Source of the DNA: Prolixibacteraceae bacterium | GTDB lineage: Bacteria; Bacteroidota; Bacteroidia; Bacteroidales; Prolixibacteraceae | Length of the DNA: 64,000 bases | Assembly: GCA_023229575.1 (NCBI GenBank) | Contig: JALNYZ010000002.1 | Location: forward strand, 339,134-403,133 | Direction: 5' to 3' | Shown here: positions 8,337 to 15,791 of the stretch, one piece after another | How positions within the stretch are numbered: the first letter of the stretch is position 1 | Layout: every line of letters starts with the position of its first letter | Translations under genes and position numbers: made by a program | Notes under the pieces: model-generated | Told to the model about the DNA's origin: nothing | Databases searched by the model: none | The model's input: only the letters and a program-made list of their open reading frames with translations

Positions 8337-8771
8337 TTACATCCTGTCCATATACCAGCTTAACTCTTTTTCCATTTTTTTTACACGGAATATTGTTCTC
8401 AATGTTTTTTGGAGGCGCACAAAGGCGGTTTCACTTTTCACCACATAATCAGACGCTTTGTGCAGCATACAATCTACAGCCACTTCAATTTTATCCTGGG
8501 AGGATAACATGATGACGGGTATATCAGGGTTAAAATTCTTTACTCTGTCTAGCGTTTCTATACCGTTCATGGCGCTTTTTTCCACTCCGTCGAGGTAATA
8601 ATCAAGGATGACTACATCCGGATGGTTGGACAAATTTGCAACGCACAGTTCTCCTGTCGCATAGGTCTCTATTTCAAAATCGGCATGCTGAAGAAATTCT
8701 ATCTCCAATAGTTTTAAATACAATGCATCATCATCTACAAGAAACAGTTTTATCTTCATTTTTTCAGTCAT
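8337..8771 (-). CDS. Stand-alone response regulator receiver protein
   Basis: This 144-residue protein is a single receiver domain. It has an acidic pocket DDD at residues 13-15, phosphoacceptor Asp57 in VVILDYYLDG, a conserved Ser/Thr in MLSSQDK and Lys in DYVVKSE. No output domain follows beyond a short helical tail. It therefore acts by phosphotransfer or protein contact. Its start codon overlaps the stop of the hybrid kinase gene (ATGACTGA), so the two are translationally coupled. The HPt domain of the kinase is its obvious phosphodonor. Confidence 0.9.
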   Translation of the reverse strand: MTEKMKIKLFLVDDDALYLKLLEIEFLQHADFEIETYATGELCVANLSNHPDVVILDYYLDGVEKSAMNGIETLDRVKNFNPDIPVIMLSSQDKIEVAVDCMLHKASDYVVKSETAFVRLQKTLRTIFRVKKMEKELSWYMDRM

Positions 8772-11604
8772 TTTGGGCGTTTTTAATTGATGAATATGCT
8801 ATTTCCAATTCTTCACATGCATGATTACACACATTTTCAATTTGCAGGACCAAATCGAATATACCCATCGATTGTTGTTGGTTTTTCGCGTAATCCTGTA
8901 CTTTTTTGGCCATCTCCTCGTAATCGGGGCTTATTCCCATTATAGCAAAGGATGGAATGATTTTATGCACTGCAGAGTACAATGCATTCCAATCTTTATC
9001 CTTCCAACTCTGTTTCATGATGGTGATCAACGGAGGAGTATGTTCCAGATAAAGCGAAATCATCTCCATCATAAGGATCGGATTGGACTTAGTACGTGCA
9101 ATCAAGTAATTAAGATCAGTGTATTTGACTATTTTAGCTGGTTCAATCTCAACTTCAATGTCAGTGTTTAAGCTCTTTTTTACAGAGCTGACAATTTTGT
9201 TGTACAACACTTTTTCATCAACAGGTTTGGCGATATAATCATTCATGCCAACTGATTTACATTTTGCCAGATCTACAGTGGTCACATCAGCAGTCAGGGC
9301 GATGATGGGGACCGTTGAATGCATCGTGTTCCTGATGTATTCGGTCGCTTCAAAACCGTTCATTTCGGGCATCTGCAGGTCCATCAAAATGATATCAAAT
9401 TTGTTTGACTGCAATTTATCGATGGCAATTTTCCCGTTGGAGGCAATATCGCATTCAAATCCAAATTCATCCAACAGGGTTCTCATAAGCAACTGATTGA
9501 GTGCGATATCCTCCACCACCAATACCTTAACATTCTTTACTTCGTTATCCAATTCGAGATTTTCAGTTTCAGATTCTGCATCTGCCTTGGTTTTTAGAAA
9601 GTCCAAAACAAAACCAAATGTTGAACCCTTATCTACAGTACTCTTGACACTGATTGTTCCATCCTGCGCTTCAACCAGTTGTTTAACGATGGCTAGTCCA
9701 AGTCCTGTTCCGCCATACAATCTGGAAGTACCGCTGGAAGCCTGCTGAAAATTTTCAAATATCCTTTCAATCTTACTTTCTGATATTCCAATCCCGGTAT
9801 CACTGACAGTAAATTCTATGGTAGCCTTTTTTTCATCTTCCTTTAAAAGACGAACAGACACAGTAATTTTCCCTTTGTTGGTAAACTTAACAGCGTTGCT
9901 CACAAGATTTAAAATAATCTGGTGCAACCGTACAGGGTCGCCGAGCAATACGATTGGTATTTTACTGTCGTATTCTTTGATCAATTCGAGATTCTTCTCA
10001 CGGATTTTTGGTTCAAAGAGGTGCAGCATGGCCGAAATAGAAAGGGCCATTTTAAATGGGGTCTGTTCAAAGACCATTTTGCCTGCATCTACCTTTGCCA
10101 GGTCAAGTATATCGTTTATCAGTACGATCAGTGCATCACCGCTCATTTTGATCGCCTGCAGGTACTCTTTTTGTTTGGAGGTTGTCTCCGATTTCAGTAA
10201 AACTTTGGTAAATCCGATAATCGCATTCATTGGCGTGCGAATTTCATGGCTCATGTTTGACAAGAATTGCTGTTTTGCTTTCACGGCCGTTTCAGCAATG
10301 AGGGTAGCGCTCTCTGCTTTTATTTTGGCCTCTTCGGCAATGGCAACAGCCAACTCCGCAAAAACAATTGCCTCAGTTAATTCTGTGGCTATTCTTTTTT
10401 GATCGGTAATATCCCTTGCCACAACCACAACGCCCAATACATTGCCCTGATCATCCTTGTAAACCGAACCATTGAACAATACTTCAGTCAGGGTACCATC
10501 CTTGTGCCGGAGGGTGAGCGGTGAATCTTTCAGTGATCCCTTTGCAAAGACTATCTGGTAAACTTCGCGAGCTTTCTGAGGTTCAGTAAAATAGTCGAAG
10601 AAGTTGGATCCTTTTAAATGTCCTCTTGCAATACCGGTAATTTTAACAGTCGCCTCATTCAAGTCGGTAATCTTCCCGTCGGTATTGATGGTTAACAAAG
10701 GATCAAGACTCGCTTCAAGAAGACTAAGCGAATACTGTGAGGCCAATTTAAGCGATTTGCTTATTTCTTCAAGTTCAGCATTGGCAATTTCCTGCTTCTC
10801 TTTTTCTTTTGTTTGAAACCTGAGTTCTTTGTCCACAATGACCAATTCGGCTGAGCGTTTTTCCTTCTCCTCGTTTTGAAAGCGAAGTTCCTTGTTGGCT
10901 ACAATTAATTCGGCAGCACGTTTCTCTTTTACGTCGTTTTGAAAAGCCAGCTCTTTATTGGCAATTACCAACTCGGCAGCGCGTTTTTCTTTTTCATTAT
11001 TTTGATAGGCCAGTTCCTTATTGGCCACTACCAACTCAGCCGCACGTTTCTCTTTTTCATCATTCTGATACGCAAGCTCTTTGTTGGCTAAAACCAATTC
11101 TGCAGCACGCTTCTCCTTTACTTCGTTTTGAATGGCAAGTTCTTTGTTGGCAATAACTAATTCTGCAGCGCGCTTCTCTTTTTCATCATTTTGATAGGCC
11201 AGTTCCTTGTTGGCAATCTGCAACTCAGTAACCCATTTCTGTTTGGAGACATCCCTTGCCACGACAACAGCCCCTAAAACCTTGCCCTTTTTATCTTTAT
11301 AGACTGATCCGTTAAACAACACGTCCGTTAATTTTCCATTGACGTCCCGAAAGGTAAGGGGAGAATCTGAAATGGACCCTAAAGCAAAAACTTTCTTGTA
11401 AACATCAGAAGCCTTCCCGGGTTCTGTGAAATAGTCGTAAAAGTTTGTACCCAAAAGTTTTTTGCGATCAACGCCTGTAACATCCACTTTAGCCTGGTTT
11501 ACATCCGTAATTTTCCCATCTATACTGATAGTGATCAGGGGATCCAGGCTTGCTTCTATCAAACTGCTGGCATATTGTGAATGATGTGACTTCGTTCTTT
11601 CCAT
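8764..11604 (-). CDS. Soluble hybrid histidine kinase: PAS - coiled-coil repeats - PAS - HisKA - HATPase - REC - HPt
   Basis: This 946-residue protein has no membrane segment, so it senses a cytoplasmic signal. Domains: PAS 1 (about 14-124); a coiled coil of seven 21-residue repeats (125-271, e.g. AAELVIANKELA, EKEKR); PAS 2 (about 290-404, a near copy of PAS 1); HisKA with His453 in MSHEIRTPMN; HATPase with N box around Asn570 and GTGLGLAI; REC with Asp742 in MDLQMPEMNG; and a C-terminal HPt with His880 in SAVHKII. The relay His-Asp-His can pass phosphate to the receiver encoded immediately downstream. It starts 7 nt after the AraC gene, in an operon under the shared stress promoter. Confidence 0.92.
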   Translation of the reverse strand: MERTKSHHSQYASSLIEASLDPLITISIDGKITDVNQAKVDVTGVDRKKLLGTNFYDYFTEPGKASDVYKKVFALGSISDSPLTFRDVNGKLTDVLFNGSVYKDKKGKVLGAVVVARDVSKQKWVTELQIANKELAYQNDEKEKRAAELVIANKELAIQNEVKEKRAAELVLANKELAYQNDEKEKRAAELVVANKELAYQNNEKEKRAAELVIANKELAFQNDVKEKRAAELIVANKELRFQNEEKEKRSAELVIVDKELRFQTKEKEKQEIANAELEEISKSLKLASQYSLSLLEASLDPLLTINTDGKITDLNEATVKITGIARGHLKGSNFFDYFTEPQKAREVYQIVFAKGSLKDSPLTLRHKDGTLTEVLFNGSVYKDDQGNVLGVVVVARDITDQKRIATELTEAIVFAELAVAIAEEAKIKAESATLIAETAVKAKQQFLSNMSHEIRTPMNAIIGFTKVLLKSETTSKQKEYLQAIKMSGDALIVLINDILDLAKVDAGKMVFEQTPFKMALSISAMLHLFEPKIREKNLELIKEYDSKIPIVLLGDPVRLHQIILNLVSNAVKFTNKGKITVSVRLLKEDEKKATIEFTVSDTGIGISESKIERIFENFQQASSGTSRLYGGTGLGLAIVKQLVEAQDGTISVKSTVDKGSTFGFVLDFLKTKADAESETENLELDNEVKNVKVLVVEDIALNQLLMRTLLDEFGFECDIASNGKIAIDKLQSNKFDIILMDLQMPEMNGFEATEYIRNTMHSTVPIIALTADVTTVDLAKCKSVGMNDYIAKPVDEKVLYNKIVSSVKKSLNTDIEVEIEPAKIVKYTDLNYLIARTKSNPILMMEMISLYLEHTPPLITIMKQSWKDKDWNALYSAVHKIIPSFAIMGISPDYEEMAKKVQDYAKNQQQSMGIFDLVLQIENVCNHACEELEIAYSSIKNAQND
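10792..11232 (-). repeat. Seven tandem 63-bp coding repeats in the histidine kinase
   Basis: The segment encodes seven diverged copies of a 21-residue helical unit (consensus pieces AAELVxANKELA and QNxEKEKR) between the two PAS domains. The last copy is the most degenerate. Confidence 0.85.
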
Positions 11605-11611
11605 CTGATTA

Positions 11612-12202
11612 TTATGTTACGCTGTTGTGCTCCACAACATTTCCAACTTCCTCAATCGGACTTCTCCTCTTGACTTTCAATTGTTTAAAATGGGATGGGG
11701 TAAGACCTGTGACCTTTTTAAATTGATTGGATAAATGGGCAACACTGCTGTAATTCATTTTCCAGGCAATTTCTGTAATATTCAATTCATCATAAATGAT
11801 TAATTCCTTTATCCGCTCAATTTTATGGTGAATGACAAATTGCTCAATGGTAGTTCCCTGGATTTCGGAAAAAAGATTGGCCAAATAAGTGTAATCGTGG
11901 TTCAGTTTTTCACTTAAGTAATCGGAGAAATTTACTTTGATCATTTCATCGGTATGATGAACCATTTCAATGATTGCATTCTTTATCTTTTCGATCAAAA
12001 CCGCCCTTTTATCGTCCATCAATTCAAGACCTGAATTGAGTAGGGCAGCTCTTAATTCATCTTTTTGTTCGGGTGTGATGTTCTCCATGATCTCAATTTC
12101 ACCCAAATCAACAAGGATGAAGTGAAGGCCCAACCTTCGTAACTCCTCTTTAACCGCCAGTTTACAACGGTTGCTGACCATGTATTTGATATAGAGTTTC
12201 AA
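11612..12202 (-). CDS. AraC family transcriptional regulator
   Basis: This 196-residue protein has a C-terminal AraC DNA-binding domain (about 95-182). It contains two helix-turn-helix units, the second carrying LNITEIAWKMNYSSVAHLSNQFKKVTGLTPSHFK, split here as ITEIAWKMNYSS and SNQFKKVTGLTPSHFKQ. The N-terminal 90 residues are not a sugar-binding cupin; they form a short alpha/beta domain with VDLGEIEIMENITPEQ. It leads the operon with the hybrid kinase and receiver. Its own promoter has the 21-bp-spaced repeated box found at three stress genes. AraC proteins typically bind direct repeats spaced by two helical turns, so this protein is the best candidate binder. That link is inference. Confidence 0.88.
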   Translation of the reverse strand: MKLYIKYMVSNRCKLAVKEELRRLGLHFILVDLGEIEIMENITPEQKDELRAALLNSGLELMDDKRAVLIEKIKNAIIEMVHHTDEMIKVNFSDYLSEKLNHDYTYLANLFSEIQGTTIEQFVIHHKIERIKELIIYDELNITEIAWKMNYSSVAHLSNQFKKVTGLTPSHFKQLKVKRRSPIEEVGNVVEHNSVT

Positions 12203-12228
12203 AAGTTTCCTTTTTAATTATACCCTTA

Positions 12229-12298
12229 CAAAGATGCACAACTTATACCATAATCAATTTACAGAATTTTATCTAAAAGTTACATAATTCACACATTT
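12229..12298 (-). promoter_or_regulatory. Stress-regulon promoter of the AraC-kinase-receiver operon
   Basis: Minus-strand order: distal box AAATGTGTGAATTATGTAA (12280-12298), 12 bp, ATTCTGTAA (12259-12267), 22 bp, -7 box CATCTTTG (12229-12236). The start codon is at 12202. Its presence here suggests autoregulation by the encoded AraC protein. Confidence 0.75.
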
Positions 12299-12372
12299 TA
12301 AATACTGGAACCGGTTCTTTCAATCAAAATTATTTTCAGGATTTGCTCATAAAAATGGATAACCTTTAGTCA

Positions 12373-12410
12373 CAAAAAAAAAGCCGCTGTATAAATCCAT
12401 ATACAGCGGC
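12373..12410 (-). terminator. Rho-independent terminator of tRNA-Lys
   Basis: A 10-bp perfect stem (12383-12392 with 12401-12410) has an 8-nt loop and is followed on the minus strand by a run of T at 12373-12382. It sits 16 nt past the tRNA 3' end. Confidence 0.85.
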
Positions 12411-12426
12411 AATAACAAAAAAAAAG

Positions 12427-12499
12427 TGACCCAGCTGGGGCTCGAACCCAGGACCCCATCCTTAAAAGGGATGTGCTCTACCTGCTGAGCTACTGAGTC
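12427..12499 (-). tRNA. tRNA-Lys (anticodon TTT)
   Basis: The 73-nt cloverleaf reads clearly on the minus strand. The acceptor stem is GACTCAG with CTGGGTC, the D arm GCTC...GAGC, and the anticodon stem CATCC/GGATG with loop CTTTTAA (anticodon TTT). The T arm is CTGGG-TTCGAGC-CCCAG and the discriminator base is A. The 3' CCA is not encoded. Confidence 0.95.
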
Positions 12500-12533
12500 A
12501 TCCTTATAACTCCTTTGTTTTTCAAAGGCACGG

Positions 12534-12564
12534 CAAAGATAGCCCATTTTTTTTAATCACCCAA
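12534..12564 (-). promoter_or_regulatory. Probable promoter of tRNA-Lys
   Basis: A perfect TAnnTTTG box (TATCTTTG, minus strand, 12534-12541) lies 35 nt before the tRNA, with a weak TTG-type upstream element near 12562-12564. The upstream element is not convincing by itself. Confidence 0.45.
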
Positions 12565-12727
12565 TGCAGGTATAAAAAAAAATAATTTTCGAGAAAATAT
12601 TTTGTATTCTGCTTAATATCAGTGATATATAAAAATAGTTTGACAAAATATTTTAATCTGCCAAAAAGCACTATTTTTGTGTCATCATTATGATTAAACG
12701 GTAAAAAAAGTATTTAACTAATTGTCA

Positions 12728-13540
12728 ATGAGCGGTAAAGTAGTAATTATAACTGGAGCTTCTTCAGGTATAGGCCGTGCACTGGCTATTGAATATGCGA
12801 AACGGGCTGCCTTACTTTCATTGGCAGCCAGGAGAATTGATAAACTGAATGAACTTAAAACGATCCTTGAATCATCGGAAGTACTGGTCACGCAGACCGA
12901 TGTTACCAGTGAAACTGCATGCAAGGAGCTCATTGAACGTACTATTCAGAGATTTGGGAGGATTGACGTTTTAATTAACAATGCCGGCCTATCGATGCGG
13001 GCATTGTTTGATGACATAGATCTGAAAAGTTTCAAACAGGTCATGGACGTTAACTTTTACGGAACCGTTTATTGCACAAAATATGCACTTCCGCATTTGA
13101 TCAGCTCCAAAGGTTCACTGGTGGGCATTATCTCTGTAGCCGGGCATGTAGGTTTACCGGCGCGTTCAGCCTATTCAGCTTCTAAATTTGCCGTTCGTGG
13201 TTTGTTGGATACCATCCGCCTGGAAAATTTGTATACGGGCCTTCATGTACTGGTTGCCGCACCAGGTTTTACCACCTCTGAGATAAGAAAATCGGCCCTA
13301 ATGGCAGATGGCTTACCTCAGGGGGAGACGCCAAGAAAAGAAGAGAAAATGATGAGCGCTGCAGTTTGCGCCCAATTGGTGGTGAATGCCATTGAGAAGA
13401 GGAAGAGATCAATCGTATTGACATTTAAAGAGGGAAAGCTTTCCGTGTTTTTGGGGAAGTTCTTTCCCAAGTTATTGGATCGGCTAACCTTTTCTCACAT
13501 GGCAAAGGAGAATGATTCACCGCTAAGTAAAAAATACTGA
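12728..13540 (+). CDS. Short-chain dehydrogenase/reductase
   Basis: This 270-residue classical SDR oxidoreductase has the NAD(P)-binding TGASSGIG at residues 9-16, NNAG at 84-87, and the catalytic Ser136, Tyr149 and Lys153 in the YSASK context. The C-terminus is basic (EKRKRSIV, GKFFPKLLDRL), as in the DHRS7-like or YqjQ-like membrane-associated SDRs. The substrate is unknown. The ATG at 12728 is preferred over an in-frame TTG six bases upstream. A TATTTTTG -7 box at 12672-12679 is the likely promoter element. It converges with the LysE gene. Confidence 0.85.
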   Translation: MSGKVVIITGASSGIGRALAIEYAKRAALLSLAARRIDKLNELKTILESSEVLVTQTDVTSETACKELIERTIQRFGRIDVLINNAGLSMRALFDDIDLKSFKQVMDVNFYGTVYCTKYALPHLISSKGSLVGIISVAGHVGLPARSAYSASKFAVRGLLDTIRLENLYTGLHVLVAAPGFTTSEIRKSALMADGLPQGETPRKEEKMMSAAVCAQLVVNAIEKRKRSIVLTFKEGKLSVFLGKFFPKLLDRLTFSHMAKENDSPLSKKY

Positions 13541-13569
13541 GCTTAGCCCTGTAAAGAACAGTTATCTGA

Positions 13570-14202
13570 TTATATTCCTGTTGTCTGAAGGTATATAAAG
13601 AAAGCAACAGCGATCAATATAACGCTTAATCCAATGATCCTGTTGGCCCAGTAGAGTGTATTGATGGTTAATTTGTGCCTGAAAAGATTGGCAAAACCGG
13701 TAATGATGAACCACCATAACGATCCTCCAATAAAAATACCACCGAAAGTCAGCAAGGCTTCCAGCGGTCTTGAAAATTGCAAAACGATACTGTATCCTGT
13801 AAAAATAGCCATGAACACAAAGACAGACAGCGGATTAGACAAGGTCACAAAAAAGGTGGTCAGAAAATCCTGCAGATGCGAAGAGCCTCTTCGTTTGTAA
13901 TCCTGGATCTGCTTCGTCGGATTTGACCTGAAAATATAGATTCCGAGAAGGATCAAAACAAAGAAACCAACCAACTTAAAATATAGTTCGTAGGTTCTGA
14001 TAAAATCGATAATGATGGAGAGGCCAAATCCCGCTACCAAAGCATAAACAGTATCTGCTGTTGCAATTCCAATCCCTGAAAAGATCCCGGATTTCCAATT
14101 TCTGTTAACTGTCCTTTGAATACACAATATCCCTAGAGGTCCCAATGGGATGGATACGGCAAGACCGGTAACAACTCCTTTCCAAAGCAAATTAAAATCC
14201 AT
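13570..14202 (-). CDS. LysE family amino-acid exporter
   Basis: This roughly 210-residue protein has six predicted transmembrane helices and the LysE/RhtB signature near the N-terminus (LAVSIPLGPLGILCIQRTVNRNWKSG, of which the PLGPLG and SGIFSGIG portions are diagnostic). Family members export amino acids or derivatives by proton antiport. The start is the ATG at 14202 or a GTG at 14208. A perfect TATTTTTG box at 14208-14215 would put the transcript start almost at the ATG, so the mRNA may be nearly leaderless. Confidence 0.85.
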   Translation of the reverse strand: MDFNLLWKGVVTGLAVSIPLGPLGILCIQRTVNRNWKSGIFSGIGIATADTVYALVAGFGLSIIIDFIRTYELYFKLVGFFVLILLGIYIFRSNPTKQIQDYKRRGSSHLQDFLTTFFVTLSNPLSVFVFMAIFTGYSIVLQFSRPLEALLTFGGIFIGGSLWWFIITGFANLFRHKLTINTLYWANRIIGLSVILIAVAFFIYLQTTGI

Positions 14203-14339
14203 ATTCACAAAAATAGGGGAATTTCTTATTTCTACATGCTTTCTGCAAAATTCTGCAAGTAATACTGAGATATTTGGTTATTTTTAGGCGGTTGACACCA
14301 GCGAAAAATACTGTTTGAATATTGTAAAACTAAAAAATA

Positions 14340-15248
14340 TTGAAGGTGAAAAAAAATATTTATTTGATTCTTTTCTTTATGATAGCCAGTCATTACACTC
14401 AATCACAAACCGTTGTGAAACTTTGGCCTAATGGAACTCCTGGTCCGGTCGTTTCTCCAAAACCTGAAGAAACTTTCGAGGGCAGACGGGTGCGCTATGT
14501 TTCTGAACCTAATTTGACTGTTTACCTTCCTGCGAAGGAACTAAATACCGGGGTTTCGGTAATCATATGCCCAGGCGGAGGTTACGGCATGGAAGCGATG
14601 GACCACGAAGGTTATGACGTAGCTGAATTTCTTCAAAATCATGGAATTGCAGGAATCGTTTTAAAATACAGGTTGCCCTATGGTCATTCTGAAATACCGC
14701 TTCAGGATGCCCAACAGGCCATGAGATTGGTTAGGTTACATGCCGAAGAGTGGTCTGTTGACCCTTCAAAAATAGGAATCGCCGGATTTTCTGCTGGTGG
14801 ACATTTGGCATCCACTCTTTCAACTCACTTTGACACAGGCGATAAGGAATCAAATAATCCGATTGCCAGATTGAGTTGTCGCCCGGATTTTTCTGTTCTA
14901 CTTTATCCTGTAGTTACCTTTAAAGAGGAGTGGGGCCACATGGGATCCAGGGAAAATTTGATTGGCAAAACCAATGACTGGAGGGTAATCGAAAAATTTT
15001 GCAACGAATTGCAGGTTACCAAACAAACACCGCCTGCTTTTATCGCACTAGCGGATGATGATGCTGGAGTTAAACCGCGAAACAGCATCGAATATTATTT
15101 GGCACTGAAAAGGGAGGGTATCCAGGCAGAGCTGCACATTTTCAGGGAAGGCGGACATGGTTTCGGGATGCACAAAACAGGCAAACCACATGACCAGTGG
15201 CCATTCATGATGATTGAATGGATGAAGGCCATGAAATATATCAAATAA
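14340..15248 (+). CDS. Secreted alpha/beta hydrolase (BD-FAE/acetyl-xylan-esterase-like)
   Basis: This 302-residue hydrolase has an N-terminal signal peptide (about 22 residues, ending near THYTQSQ in spirit: SHYTQSQT). The oxyanion-hole stretch is ICPGGGYG, the nucleophile is Ser151 in GFSAGG, and the acid and histidine lie in ALADDDAGV and EGGHGFGMH. This pattern is common in Bacteroidota carbohydrate esterases and endo-xylanase-annotated esterases, which remove acyl groups from plant or microbial glycans in the periplasm. No ATG fits; translation probably starts at TTG 14340 or GTG 14346. The stop overlaps the start of the Nudix gene (TAATG). Confidence 0.82.
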   Translation: MKVKKNIYLILFFMIASHYTQSQTVVKLWPNGTPGPVVSPKPEETFEGRRVRYVSEPNLTVYLPAKELNTGVSVIICPGGGYGMEAMDHEGYDVAEFLQNHGIAGIVLKYRLPYGHSEIPLQDAQQAMRLVRLHAEEWSVDPSKIGIAGFSAGGHLASTLSTHFDTGDKESNNPIARLSCRPDFSVLLYPVVTFKEEWGHMGSRENLIGKTNDWRVIEKFCNELQVTKQTPPAFIALADDDAGVKPRNSIEYYLALKREGIQAELHIFREGGHGFGMHKTGKPHDQWPFMMIEWMKAMKYIK

Positions 15249-15784
15249 TGGCCCGGGAAACCAATAATCTGTTTTCCTGTTGTCCCAAATGTGGTTCACC
15301 TTCTTTTCTTACCGGGGATAAAGGCAGGTCATTCAGGTGCGAAGAGTGCCTGTTTCATTATTACATCAACAATTCGGCGGCAGTTGCTTGCTTGATAATC
15401 AATGCATCAGGAGAACTTTTGCTTACCCGTAGGGCTTTTGAACCCAACAAGGGAATGCTGGATCTACCTGGCGGTTTTGTTGAACCGATGGAATCAGCAG
15501 AAGAGGCAGTTATCAGGGAAATTATGGAGGAACTGAACCTCCGGGTTACCAAAATGAGCTATTTGGTCTCTTACCCGAATTTATATCCCTACTCAAATTT
15601 TGAGGTACCGACAGTTGATCTGGCTTATTTATGCGATGTAGAGAAACTTGATTGCCTAAGGCCGGATGATGATGTGGCTTCAATAGAATTCATAAAGCCT
15701 GATAAAATTCCACTAAATGTCTTGTGTTCCAATAGCATGAGGCAAATTGTCCAGTTTTACCTCAAATCAGGGGGTGTAAATTAA
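15248..15784 (+). CDS. Nudix hydrolase with N-terminal zinc ribbon
   Basis: This 178-residue protein has an N-terminal zinc ribbon (CCPKCG, then CEEC about 20 residues later), followed by a Nudix domain. The Nudix box fits G-x5-E-x7-RE-U-x-EE: GFVEPMESAEEAV followed by REIMEEL. The usual glycine after EEL is Asn. The ribbon plus Nudix layout resembles NADH pyrophosphatase-like or ADP-ribose pyrophosphatase-like enzymes; the exact nucleotide substrate is not readable. The start ATG overlaps the esterase stop by one base, and aminopeptidase P follows 7 nt later, so the three genes form one operon. Confidence 0.85.
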   Translation: MARETNNLFSCCPKCGSPSFLTGDKGRSFRCEECLFHYYINNSAAVACLIINASGELLLTRRAFEPNKGMLDLPGGFVEPMESAEEAVIREIMEELNLRVTKMSYLVSYPNLYPYSNFEVPTVDLAYLCDVEKLDCLRPDDDVASIEFIKPDKIPLNVLCSNSMRQIVQFYLKSGGVN

Positions 15785-15791
15785 ATTCAGT

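Noticed and set aside
9818..10402. 194-residue plus-strand frame inside the kinase gene
   Set aside because: It is antisense to the conserved HisKA/HATPase coding region and has no recognisable protein features.
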